Part shown: in pieces, positions 55,033 through 63,829 of the stretch
Layout: every line of letters starts with the position of its first letter
Numbering within the stretch: position 1 is the stretch's first letter
Assembly (NCBI GenBank): GCA_964460035.1
Contig: CAYWPG010000018.1
Location: forward strand, 1-64,000
Origin: CAYWPG01 sp964460035
GTDB lineage: Bacteria > Pseudomonadota > Gammaproteobacteria > Nitrococcales > AK92
Direction: 5' to 3'
DNA: 64,000 bases
Program-made: the position numbers and the translations under genes
Notes under the pieces: model-generated
Database searches by the model: none
What the model was told of the DNA's origin: nothing
Seen by the model: the letters and a program-made list of their open reading frames with translations, nothing else

Positions 55033-56193
55033 ATGTACAACAAACCCGACCAATACCAGGAGTTGCGCGAAGCGCTTCGCGACCTCTGCAGCCGCTTCCC
55101 GGCCGAGTACTTTCGTCGTATCGACGAAGAGCGCGGCTACCCTCAGGAGTTCATCGATGCGCTGACCGAGGCCGGTTGGCTGGCAACCATGATCCCGCAG
55201 GAGTACGGTGGCGCTGGTCTGGGGCTGGCGGAAGCCTCGGTGGTGATGGAGGAAATCAACCGTTGCGGCGGCAACGCCGGCCACTGCCACGGCCAGATGT
55301 ACAACATGGGCACCTTGCTGCGGCACGGCTCCGAGCGCCAGAAGCGGGAGTACCTGCCGCGCATCGCTAGCGGCGAGCTGCGGCTGCAGTCCATGGCCGT
55401 CACCGAGCCGACCACCGGCACCGATACCACCAAGCTCAAGACCGTTGCGGTCAAGAAGGGCGATCGCTACGTGGTCAACGGCCAGAAGGTGTGGATCTCC
55501 CGGGTCCACCACTCGGATCTCATGATCCTGCTGGCGCGCACCACGCCGCTCAGCGAGGTCAAGCGCAAGTCCGAGGGCTTGTCGATTTTCCTGGTCGACC
55601 TGCGCGAAGCGCTGGGCAACGGGCTTACCGCGCGGCCTATCCGCAACATGGTCAATCACGAGACCAGCGAGCTTTTTTTCGACAATCTGGAGATCCCCGA
55701 GGAGAACTTGATCGGCGAAGAGGGCAAAGGCTTCAAGTACATCCTCGACGGACTAAATGCCGAACGCACGCTGATTGCCGCCGAGTGCATAGGCGACGGC
55801 TACTGGTTCATCGACAAGGTCGTGGAGTACACCAAGAACCGCGTGGTGTTCGATCGTCCCATCGCACAGAATCAGGGCGTGCAGTTTCCCATAGCCCGCA
55901 GCTACATCAATATCGAGGCGGCGAACCTGATGCGCTTTCGCGCCTGCGAGCTGTTCGATGCGAACCAGCCGTGCGGCGCGGAGGCCAACATGGCCAAGCT
56001 GCTTGCCGCCGACGCTTCCTGGGAGGCCGCCAATGTGTGCTTGCAGTATCACGGCGGTTTCGGCTTCGCGGCGGAATACGACGTGGAGCGCAAGTTCCGG
56101 GAAACGCGTCTCTATCAAGTGGCGCCGATCTCCACCAACCTGATTCTCTCCTACGTCGCCGAGCACGTGCTCGGTCTGCCGCGTTCGTTCTAA
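55033..56193 (+). CDS. acyl-CoA dehydrogenase with IVD-type catalytic Glu
   Basis: A 386-residue FAD-dependent acyl-CoA dehydrogenase. Seen are MAVTEPTTGTDT (FAD/substrate loop), NGQKVWIS and the C-terminal QYHGGFGFAAEYDVER. The usual C-terminal Glu of the YEGT-type motif is missing; the site reads YQVAP. Glu244 in GLNAER lies where isovaleryl-CoA dehydrogenase carries its base. A branched or carboxylated short acyl-CoA, such as methylsuccinyl-CoA, is likely. ATG 55033 is used; a TTG at 55015 is possible. Confidence 0.9.
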   Translation: MYNKPDQYQELREALRDLCSRFPAEYFRRIDEERGYPQEFIDALTEAGWLATMIPQEYGGAGLGLAEASVVMEEINRCGGNAGHCHGQMYNMGTLLRHGSERQKREYLPRIASGELRLQSMAVTEPTTGTDTTKLKTVAVKKGDRYVVNGQKVWISRVHHSDLMILLARTTPLSEVKRKSEGLSIFLVDLREALGNGLTARPIRNMVNHETSELFFDNLEIPEENLIGEEGKGFKYILDGLNAERTLIAAECIGDGYWFIDKVVEYTKNRVVFDRPIAQNQGVQFPIARSYINIEAANLMRFRACELFDANQPCGAEANMAKLLAADASWEAANVCLQYHGGFGFAAEYDVERKFRETRLYQVAPISTNLILSYVAEHVLGLPRSF

Positions 56194-56202
56194 GGAGCGC
56201 TT

Positions 56203-57381
56203 ATGCGACCGCTGGAAGGCATTACCGTCGTTACCCTGGAGCACGCAGTTGCAGCGCCTTTCTGCACCCGGCAGCTGGCCGATCTGGGGGCGCGGGTGAT
56301 CAAGATTGAACGGCCGCAGGTCGGGGATTTCGCGCGCGCCTACGATACCCGCGTGCGCGGCCTGTCCTCGCATTTCGTTTGGACCAACCGCTCCAAGGAA
56401 AGCGTGACCCTGGACCTCAAGCATCCCGAGGGCATGGAGATCTTGCACCGTCTGGTGGCCAAGGCGGACGTTTTGGTGCAGAACCTCGCCCCGGGAGCGG
56501 CCGCGCGGCTGGGGATGTCGTTCGAGACATTGCACGAGCGATACCCGCAACTGATCGTTTGCGATATTTCCGGCTACGGCAGCGACGGCCCTTATCGCGA
56601 CAAGAAGGCGTACGACCTGCTGGTGCAGAGCGAATCCGGATTTCTGTCGGTTACCGGCAGCGCGGACGAGCCGGCCAAGGCCGGTTGCTCTCTGGCCGAC
56701 ATCGCCGCCGGCATGTATGCCTACAGCAATATTCTGGCCGCGCTCCTGCAGCGTCAGCGCACCGGTCGCGGTTGCCGGATCGATGTCTCCATGCTGGAGG
56801 CAGCGGTGGAGTGGATGGGCTATCCGCTCTACTACGCCTTCGATGGTGCTTCGCCGCCGCCGCGGGCCGGCGCTGCGCATGCCACCATCTACCCCTACGG
56901 GCCGTTTCCGGTTGGCGACGGCGGTACCGTGATCTTCGGTGTGCAGAACGAACGCGAGTGGCGCGCGTTCTGTGAGCAGGTTCTGGAGCAGCCGGAGCTG
57001 GCGGGCGATGCGCGCTTCGCTTCCAACCCCGCTCGTGTCGCCTCCCGCCAGGAACTACACGCAATCATCGTCCAGGCATTCGCGCCGCTGACCACGGCGC
57101 AGGTTCTCGAGCGCCTGGATCGCGCGCAGATCGCCAATGCCCGGATGAACGATATGCATGGGGTCTGGGCGCACCCTCAGCTCAAGGCGCGGCAGCGCTG
57201 GACCGAGGTCGGAAGTCCGGCCGGACAGTTGCCGGCGCTGTTGCCGCCGGGCGTCCCGGCGGAGTTCTCGCCGCGCATGGATCCGATCCCCGCCCTGGGC
57301 GAGCACACCGATCGCGTGCTCGCCGAGCTGGGCTATGCGGCCGGGGAGATCGCGCGGCTGCGCGAGGCCAAGGTCATCTGA
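56203..57381 (+). CDS. class III CoA-transferase (CaiB/BaiF family)
   Basis: A 392-residue CoA-transferase. The N-terminal LADLGARVIKIERP and NRSKESVTLDLKHPEG are diagnostic, and Asp166 (SLADIAAG) is the expected acyl-carrying residue. Such enzymes move CoA between succinyl-, mesaconyl-, itaconyl- or citramalyl-type acids. It lies ten bases after the dehydrogenase and eleven before the MmgE/PrpD gene, so the three are probably one transcript. Confidence 0.88.
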   Translation: MRPLEGITVVTLEHAVAAPFCTRQLADLGARVIKIERPQVGDFARAYDTRVRGLSSHFVWTNRSKESVTLDLKHPEGMEILHRLVAKADVLVQNLAPGAAARLGMSFETLHERYPQLIVCDISGYGSDGPYRDKKAYDLLVQSESGFLSVTGSADEPAKAGCSLADIAAGMYAYSNILAALLQRQRTGRGCRIDVSMLEAAVEWMGYPLYYAFDGASPPPRAGAAHATIYPYGPFPVGDGGTVIFGVQNEREWRAFCEQVLEQPELAGDARFASNPARVASRQELHAIIVQAFAPLTTAQVLERLDRAQIANARMNDMHGVWAHPQLKARQRWTEVGSPAGQLPALLPPGVPAEFSPRMDPIPALGEHTDRVLAELGYAAGEIARLREAKVI

Positions 57382-57391
57382 GGAGGCAGCA

Positions 57392-58756
57392 ATGGCGACC
57401 AGCAAAGAGACTATGAGCGGCAGCGCCGCCTTGGCGCAGTTCGCCGCCGAGCTGCGCTTCGACTCGATTCCAGCCAGCGTCGTCGACCGTGCCGAGGATC
57501 TGTTCCTCGACTGGGTGGGGTCGGCTCTGGCAGGCAAGGGTGCGCGCCCGGTCGAAACGATAGCGCGCTTCGCGGCCGCGATGGGGCCGGCGACTGGGGC
57601 CAGCGAAGTGCTGGTCTCGCGTCGACGCACTTCGGCGCTGTTCGCAGCGCTGGTCAATGGCGCATCCTCGCACGTGGTGGAGCAGGACGATGTGCACAAC
57701 GGTTCGGTGTTTCACCCCGCAACGGTGGTGTTTCCCGCGGCGCTGGCAGTAGCCCAGGAAAAAGGCTGCAGCGGCAAGGAGTTCCTGACCGCGGTCACGG
57801 CCGGATACGAGGTGGGGATCCGCATTGGCGAGTTTCTCGCGCGCTCGCATTATCGGATCTTTCACACCACCGGCACCGCCGGCACGCTGGCCGCGGCGGC
57901 CGCTGCGGGCAGACTGCTGGGCTTGAATGGCGAGCAGATGCTGCATGCGCTGGGCAGCGCCGGTACGCAGGCCGCCGGGTTGTGGGAGTTCCTGCGCGAT
58001 GCCGCCGACTCCAAACAATTGCACACGGCCAAGGCGGCCGCGGACGGCTTGCTGGCGGCCTATCTGGCGCAAGCCGGCTTTACCGGCGCCCGCCGTATCT
58101 TGGAAGGAGAACAGGGAATGGCGGCGGGCATGTCCACCGATGCCGATCCAAGCAAGCTGGTGGACGGGTTAGGTAGCCGCTGGGCGTTGGCGGAGACCTC
58201 GTTCAAGTACCACGCTTCCTGCCGCCACACGCATCCGGCTGCCGATGCGCTGCTGCAGGTGATCGAAGCGCACGATCTGGCGCCCGACGATATCGCCCGC
58301 GTGGTCGCGCATGTGCACCAGGGCGCCATCGATGTTCTGGGGCCGGTGATCGTGCCGCAGAGCGTTCACCAGGCCAAGTTTTCCATGGGTACCACACTGG
58401 GCCTCATAGCACTGCACCGCTATGCCGGCATACAGGAGTTCGAGCGCGACTACCTGAAGGTGGCCGACTTTCGCGACCGGGTGAGCATGGAACTGGACCC
58501 CGAGGTCGATGCCGCCTACCCCAAGCGCTGGATAGGCAAGGTGACCGTGGAAACGGTGGACGGGCGTGTGCTTCATGGCCGGGTGGATGAGCCCAAGGGC
58601 GATCCGGGCAACACCTTGACGCGGCCCGAGCTGGAAGCCAAGGCAAGACGCCTGGCGGCCTTCAGCGGCGCTGCCAGCGAGGCGGAAATGGATCGTTTGA
58701 TCGAGCGTATCTGGTCATTGCGCGATGCCGCGAACTTGAGCGCGCTGATCGGCTGA
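57392..58756 (+). CDS. second MmgE/PrpD family protein
   Basis: A 454-residue homologue of PrpD but not a close copy. HVVEQDDVHNGSVFHP, HYRIFHTTGTAG and KQLHTAKAA carry the family's conserved His and Lys residues. The family includes 2-methylcitrate dehydratase, cis-aconitate decarboxylase and iminodisuccinate epimerase, so a dicarboxylic or tricarboxylic substrate is likely. The ATG follows AGGAGGCAGCA. Its position among CoA enzymes argues against a simple PrpD duplicate. Confidence 0.87.
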   Translation: MATSKETMSGSAALAQFAAELRFDSIPASVVDRAEDLFLDWVGSALAGKGARPVETIARFAAAMGPATGASEVLVSRRRTSALFAALVNGASSHVVEQDDVHNGSVFHPATVVFPAALAVAQEKGCSGKEFLTAVTAGYEVGIRIGEFLARSHYRIFHTTGTAGTLAAAAAAGRLLGLNGEQMLHALGSAGTQAAGLWEFLRDAADSKQLHTAKAAADGLLAAYLAQAGFTGARRILEGEQGMAAGMSTDADPSKLVDGLGSRWALAETSFKYHASCRHTHPAADALLQVIEAHDLAPDDIARVVAHVHQGAIDVLGPVIVPQSVHQAKFSMGTTLGLIALHRYAGIQEFERDYLKVADFRDRVSMELDPEVDAAYPKRWIGKVTVETVDGRVLHGRVDEPKGDPGNTLTRPELEAKARRLAAFSGAASEAEMDRLIERIWSLRDAANLSALIG

Positions 58757-58864
58757 GAGCTGCGAGATTGGAAGAGTGAACGCGCGGAAAATGCTGGAAG
58801 GCAAAGCGATGGCGGTTACCGGCTCCGGAGGAGCCAATGTATTCGGTTGGGAGACTGTGTAGTC

Positions 58865-59290
58865 ATGGCGGCGACCGCTACGGTCTGGACATTGGAAGAC
58901 GAGATTGCCTGGAACCTCAACAGCCCGTTTCGCCAGCACTTGGGCATGCAAGTCGAGGAGGTTCGCCCCGAAGGGATAGCGGTGATCTCAATGGTCGTCA
59001 CCGATAACCTCCTGCAGGCTTACCGTGTGGTGCACGGCGGTATCCACTGCGTGCTTATAGACACCGTGCTGGGCGCCGCGGTGCGTGCCGGTTACGGCCG
59101 CGACGTCAAGGCGTTGACCACCGATCTGAACGTCAGCTTCTTGCGGCCCAGCGGTCTGGGGCAGCTGGTCGCGAAGGCGGAGATGATCAAAATGGGGCGC
59201 ACCATCGCGGTAGGACACGGCGAAGTCCTCGATGCCCAGGGGCGCCAGGTGGCTGTCGGCCGCGGCTCGTTCATGGTTACCACCGAGTAG
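58865..59290 (+). CDS. PaaI-like hot-dog thioesterase
   Basis: A 141-residue single hot-dog protein. VVHGGIHCVLIDTVLGAAV holds the HGG(I/M) motif and the catalytic Asp of PaaI-type thioesterases; LNVSFLRPSG follows. It probably releases CoA from stalled acyl-CoA intermediates. ATG 58865 is chosen; a TTG at 58847 would add six residues. Confidence 0.87.
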   Translation: MAATATVWTLEDEIAWNLNSPFRQHLGMQVEEVRPEGIAVISMVVTDNLLQAYRVVHGGIHCVLIDTVLGAAVRAGYGRDVKALTTDLNVSFLRPSGLGQLVAKAEMIKMGRTIAVGHGEVLDAQGRQVAVGRGSFMVTTE

Positions 59291-59386
59291 GCGCTCGTTG
59301 CCGGCCGCCGCGCCGAGCAAGAGGAAGGGGCGGTTTGGCTGCGCCTTTCGAATTTGGTTCGGGGCTGGTGGCCGGTTGCGCTCGGC

Positions 59387-60307
59387 TCAGGTGCCGGATG
59401 CTTCTTCCGCGGGGACCGTGGCCACCAGGTAGTCCACCAGTTCGCGAGCGAATGCCGGCAGCGTTTTCAGCTCGCGTACGCAAATCTTCAATTCGCGCTC
59501 GGCCCAGGGGTTGCTCAGCTCCACGACATGGATCGCTGCCGTGCGCATGTGGCGCAGCGCGGCCGAGCGCTGCAGCACTCCGATTCCCGCGTTGGCCTCG
59601 ACCATTCGGCACAGGGCATCGAAACTGGATACCTGTACCCGCACCGACATGGTGCCGCCCTGGTCGCTGACGATGCGATTCATAAACGCATAGATCGCGC
59701 TGCCGGCATGCAGCGAAACGAAGTCATAGTCCAGCACTTCTTCGAATGCGATGCGTTTGCGCTGCGCAAGAGGGTGGTTGCGGGCGGTGGCCAGTACCAG
59801 TCTGTCCTTCTGATACGGCAAGGTTTCCAGGCCCTCGGTGCGCACCGTGCCGGCAACGATTCCTATGTCGATGACGCCATCCTGCAGTGCGCGGATGATG
59901 TCGTCGCTCATGCGTTCCTCAAGATCGACGGTAAGCTGAGGCCGTGCGGCCAGGAACGCGCCTAGCGCGGAGGGCAGAAACTCGGTCATGGCGGTCGTGT
60001 TCGCGAACATGCGTATACGGCCCTTGATGCCTTCCGAGTACTGGAGCAGATCGCCGTGCAGGTGTTCGACCTGCTGAAGAATCGCCAGCGCGTTGCGCAG
60101 CATGGCCTTGCCCGGCGGCGTGAGCGTGACGCCGCCGCTGGTTCTATAGAACAGCTTGGTACCCAGCGCGTCCTCCAGATTCTTGATCCGCATGCTGGCC
60201 GCCGCGAGCGAGATGCACGAGCGCTCGGCGCCGCGGGTGAGGCTGTTGGCTTCGGCGATATTAACGAAGAGCCTGAGATCGACAAGGTCGAAGAGTAGAC
60301 GCTGCAT
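59387..60307 (-). CDS. LysR-family transcriptional regulator
   Basis: A 306-residue regulator. The N-terminal helix-turn-helix reads LRLFVNIAEANSLTRGAERSC and a substrate-binding domain spans about 90-300. The ATG at 60307 has GGAGA upstream; the frame is open further but that part is not LysR-like. It is divergent from the racemase gene, which it probably controls. The effector, an acyl-CoA or acid, is unknown. Confidence 0.9.
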   Translation of the reverse strand: MQRLLFDLVDLRLFVNIAEANSLTRGAERSCISLAAASMRIKNLEDALGTKLFYRTSGGVTLTPPGKAMLRNALAILQQVEHLHGDLLQYSEGIKGRIRMFANTTAMTEFLPSALGAFLAARPQLTVDLEERMSDDIIRALQDGVIDIGIVAGTVRTEGLETLPYQKDRLVLATARNHPLAQRKRIAFEEVLDYDFVSLHAGSAIYAFMNRIVSDQGGTMSVRVQVSSFDALCRMVEANAGIGVLQRSAALRHMRTAAIHVVELSNPWAERELKICVRELKTLPAFARELVDYLVATVPAEEASGT

Positions 60308-60530
60308 CGCGGTCTCCGGTTTGGGTGCGTCGGCTGATGGCCACAGGGCGTTGATGCTAACAGCCCACGCGGATGGCGGTGAGTGTACTTGCTCCAACTT
60401 CGGTCAAGGACAGCTCTCGGGCATATGAGAGGCTTTGCTGGACAGAGGGGAAACGACGCGTAGGCTAGGACTGAGCTTGTGGCTCAGCTTCACGGCATCT
60501 CGCGCAGACTAGAACAAGGGGGAGAGCGCT
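60308..60530. promoter_or_regulatory. divergent LysR / racemase control region
   Basis: CTGAGC (60471-60476) and GCTCAG (60482-60487) form a symmetric site across five bases, 44-60 bases before the racemase ATG. It is a candidate LysR operator, although the T-N11-A form is not exact. Confidence 0.4.
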
Positions 60531-61664
60531 ATGGGACCGCTGGCAGGTTATAGGGTGGTCGAACTGGAGGGGCTGGGGCCGGCTCCGTTCTGCGGAATGC
60601 TGCTGGCGGATATGGGGGCCGAGGTCATTTCGGTCACGCGGCCTGCGGTCGTCGCCCAGGGTGGGCGCGCTCCGCAAATCAGCGAGCGCGGCAAGAAGTC
60701 TATCGCTATCGACCTTAAGCGGCCCGAAGGCGTCGAGCTGCTGCTCGCGCTGTGCGAAACCGCCGATGCGTTGATAGAGGGCTTTAGACCCGGCGTAGCC
60801 GAGCGGCTGGGCATAGGGCCCGACCAATGCCTGCAGCGTAACCCTAAGCTGGTGTACGGCCGGATGACAGGTTGGGGACAGACCGGCCCGCTGGCGCAGG
60901 CGGCAGGACACGACATCAACTACATCGCGCTCTCCGGCGCGTTGCACGCGATAGGGCGCGCCGGCGAACGGCCGTTGCCGCCGCTGAATCTGGTGGGGGA
61001 TTTCGGCGGGGGTGGGATGTTCCTTGCCTTCGGCGTAGTGTGTGCGTTATTGGAGGCTCAGCGCTCCGGGCGAGGCCAGATCATCGATGCGTCCATGGTC
61101 GAGGGTTCCGCCGTGCTCATGAGCATGATGTACTCGTTCATGGCGCAAGGCATGTGGAAGGATGAGCGTGGGGCGAACCTGCTCGACGGGGCGGCGCATT
61201 TCTACGATACCTACGAGACACGCGACGGCAAGCATATCGCGATCGGTTCCATCGAGCCGCAGTTCTACCAGCTGCTGATGGAAGCCACTGGGGTCGATCT
61301 TACGGCGTTTGGCGAGCAGCTCGACCCGCGCACCTGGCCGGCCGCCCGCGAGGCGCTGGGCAGCGTTTTCAAGCAAAAGACACGCGAGGAGTGGTGCGAG
61401 CTGTTGGAGGGCACCGACGTATGCTTTGCGCCGGTACTCTCCATGAGCGAAGCGCCGCACCATCCGCACAATCGATTTCGCCAATCGTTCATCGAGATCG
61501 ACGGGATGCTGCAGCCGGCGCCCGCGCCACGCTTCAGTCGTACGCCCGCAGAAGTCTCGCATCCGCCCCCGCGGCCCGGGGCCGACACCGATGCGGTGCT
61601 CCAAGGCCTTGGTTGCGACAAGGACCAGCTGGCGGCGCTACGAGCCCAAGGCGTGGTGGCATAG
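60531..61664 (+). CDS. alpha-methylacyl-CoA racemase
   Basis: A 377-residue CaiB-fold enzyme. AGHDINYIALSGALHAIG carries His127 and LVGDFGGGGM carries Asp157, matching the His126/Asp156 pair of the Mycobacterium racemase. NLLDGAAHFYDTYET is also racemase-typical. It interconverts 2R- and 2S-methyl acyl-CoAs so that S-specific dehydrogenases can act. A LysR regulator is divergent. Confidence 0.92.
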   Translation: MGPLAGYRVVELEGLGPAPFCGMLLADMGAEVISVTRPAVVAQGGRAPQISERGKKSIAIDLKRPEGVELLLALCETADALIEGFRPGVAERLGIGPDQCLQRNPKLVYGRMTGWGQTGPLAQAAGHDINYIALSGALHAIGRAGERPLPPLNLVGDFGGGGMFLAFGVVCALLEAQRSGRGQIIDASMVEGSAVLMSMMYSFMAQGMWKDERGANLLDGAAHFYDTYETRDGKHIAIGSIEPQFYQLLMEATGVDLTAFGEQLDPRTWPAAREALGSVFKQKTREEWCELLEGTDVCFAPVLSMSEAPHHPHNRFRQSFIEIDGMLQPAPAPRFSRTPAEVSHPPPRPGADTDAVLQGLGCDKDQLAALRAQGVVA

Positions 61665-61704
61665 TCATAGCCCATGCGGTAAGTACAGGAGAGACCCGAT
61701 CGCC

Positions 61705-62376
61705 ATGAACGTCAGCGAGGCGCTCGCCAGCCGCCGTTCCATACGCGCTTTTTTGGATAAGCCGGTGGATGGAGCCCTGATTCGCCGCGTGCTCGCGAAG
61801 GCAGCGCGCGCGCCATCGGGGGGGAATTTGCAGCCCTGGCATATTTTCGTGGTCGGGGGCGAGCGGCTTGCCCAGCTCAAGACCGTCATGCGCGAGCGGG
61901 TCGCGCAGTGCCCCGACGGCGAGCGCATGGAGTATCACATCTACCCGCCGCAGCTGGTGTCGCCCTACCGCGACCGGCGCTTCGCGGTCGGCGAGCAGAT
62001 GTACGCCTTACTTGGTGTGCCGCGCGAGGATAAGGCGGCACGCCGGGCCTGGTTTGCTCGCAACTATCAGTTCTTCGGCGCGCCGCTGGCGCTGTTCTGC
62101 TATGTGGACCGTCGCATGGGCCTGCCGCAGTGGTCCGATCTGGGCATGTACCTGCAATCGGTAATGCTGCTGCTCAGAGAGGAAGGGGTGGATAGCTGCG
62201 CTCAGGAATGTTGGGCGGCATATCAGGAGACCATCGGCCGCTTTCTAGACGCTCCAGCGGAGCTGATGCTGTTCACCGGCATGGCGATCGGCTACCGTGA
62301 TCCCGCGCATCCTATCAATGCGCTGCAGACGGAGCGGGCGCCGCTGGAGGATTTCGCGCGTTTCGACGGTATCTGA
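61705..62376 (+). CDS. nitroreductase family FMN oxidoreductase
   Basis: A 223-residue FMN enzyme. SRRSIRAFLDKPV at the N-terminus binds the FMN phosphate, APSGGNLQPW follows, and FTGMAIGY lies near the C-terminus. It reduces nitro, quinone or enone groups with NAD(P)H. It lies 40 bases after the racemase and 99 before a CoA-transferase, in the same direction. The link to acyl-CoA metabolism is positional. Confidence 0.88.
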   Translation: MNVSEALASRRSIRAFLDKPVDGALIRRVLAKAARAPSGGNLQPWHIFVVGGERLAQLKTVMRERVAQCPDGERMEYHIYPPQLVSPYRDRRFAVGEQMYALLGVPREDKAARRAWFARNYQFFGAPLALFCYVDRRMGLPQWSDLGMYLQSVMLLLREEGVDSCAQECWAAYQETIGRFLDAPAELMLFTGMAIGYRDPAHPINALQTERAPLEDFARFDGI

Positions 62377-62475
62377 TCGGCCGTAAGCGGCCCAGGTGGA
62401 CACGCCGCCTGCTCGGTGGCAGCGGTGGTTGTGTCGGGTCGTGGGCGACTTAGGTTTTCATAGTTGGGGAGCACC

Positions 62476-63699
62476 ATGCCAGGCGCACTTTCGCATATTC
62501 GCGTACTCGATCTTTCGCGTGTTCTCGCAGGCCCGTGGGCCTCGCAGATTCTTGCCGACCTCGGAGCCGAGGTTATCAAGATCGAGCGTCCAGGCAGCGG
62601 CGACGATACCCGCGCCTGGGGGCCGCCGTACGCCAAGGACGAGAAGGGAGCGGATACCTCCGAGTCCGCGTATTACTTGTGCGCGAACCGCAACAAGAAG
62701 TCGGTCGCTGTGGATATCACCAAGCCAGCCGGACAGCGTGTGGTGCGGGAGCTGGCTGCGAAGTCGGACATTCTGTTGGAGAATTTCAAGGTGGGCGGGC
62801 TGCGCAAGTATGGGCTGGACTATGACAGCCTGGCGGCGCTGAATCCGCGCCTCATCTACTGCTCCATTACCGGTTTCGGACAGACTGGGCCCTATGCTGC
62901 GCGCGCCGGCTACGATTTCCTGATTCAGGGCATGGGCGGCCTGATGAGCGTTACCGGCCACCGCGACGGCGATGCCGGCGCCGGGCCTATGAAGGTGGGG
63001 GTTGCCCTGGCCGACATCATGACGGGCCTGTATGCCTCCACTGCGATACTCGCCGCCCTTGCGCATCGCGATGTCAGCGGCATCGGGCAGCACATCGATC
63101 TGGCGCTGCTGGATGTGCAGGTCGCTTGCCTGGCCAATCAGAGCATGAACTACCTGACCACCGGCACCGTACCGCAGCGACTGGGCAACTCGCATCCTAA
63201 CGTGGTTCCGTATCAGGATTTCCCTACCGCCGACGGCGATATGATTCTTGCTGTGGGCAACGACAGCCAGTTCGAAAAGCTCTGTCAGGCGATCGGACGG
63301 CCGGAGTGGGCGCGCGATCCGCGTTTCGCAACCAACGCGGCGCGCGTTGCGCATCGTAACGAGCTGATACCGGCTTTGCGGCAAGCAACGGTGATGCGCA
63401 CCACCGCCGAGTGGATAGAGTTGCTGGAGCGCATGGGCGTGCCGTGCGGCCCGATCAACAACGTGGCGCAAGTGTTCGATGACCCGCAAGTGCGCGCTCG
63501 CGGCATGAAGATCGAGCTGCCGCATCCGCTCGCCGGGCAGGTGCCGCTGGTGGCCAGCCCTATTCGTCTTTCGGCCACGCCGGTGCAGTATCGCAGCGCG
63601 CCGCCCACGCTAGGCCAGCACACGCGGGAGGTGTTGAGCGAACTGCTGGAAATGGACGAGCAAACGATCGCGCAGCTGGCGCAGGAGGGCGCGATTTAG
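62476..63699 (+). CDS. class III CoA-transferase (CaiB/BaiF family), second copy
   Basis: A 407-residue CoA-transferase. VLAGPWASQILADLGAEVIK, NRNKKSVAVDI and GFGQTGPYA are canonical; Asp180 (ALADIMTG) is the expected catalytic residue. It is closer to formyl-/succinyl-CoA transferases than to the racemase encoded two genes upstream. GGGGAG precedes ATG 62476. Confidence 0.9.
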   Translation: MPGALSHIRVLDLSRVLAGPWASQILADLGAEVIKIERPGSGDDTRAWGPPYAKDEKGADTSESAYYLCANRNKKSVAVDITKPAGQRVVRELAAKSDILLENFKVGGLRKYGLDYDSLAALNPRLIYCSITGFGQTGPYAARAGYDFLIQGMGGLMSVTGHRDGDAGAGPMKVGVALADIMTGLYASTAILAALAHRDVSGIGQHIDLALLDVQVACLANQSMNYLTTGTVPQRLGNSHPNVVPYQDFPTADGDMILAVGNDSQFEKLCQAIGRPEWARDPRFATNAARVAHRNELIPALRQATVMRTTAEWIELLERMGVPCGPINNVAQVFDDPQVRARGMKIELPHPLAGQVPLVASPIRLSATPVQYRSAPPTLGQHTREVLSELLEMDEQTIAQLAQEGAI

Positions 63700-63755
63700 T
63701 GAGAGCTGCAAATCTCCGCGTTCCCTGCTAACCCTGGAAAGCCCTTCGTACCCAG

Positions 63756-63810
63756 GGGGCTCCCACGGAAGCCGGCCCCCCTGCCTGCTGAAATTCCCTG
63801 TGGGAGCCCC
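63756..63810. repeat. REP-like inverted repeat between convergent genes
   Basis: GGGGCTCCCAC (63756-63766) and its exact complement GTGGGAGCCCC (63800-63810) are 33 bases apart. The TGTGGGAGC core is reminiscent of the REP elements scattered in Pseudomonas and relatives. The pair could also act as a bidirectional terminator, although no U-tract follows. Confidence 0.5.
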
Positions 63811-63829
63811 GGACGCCATGGAACCGTGG

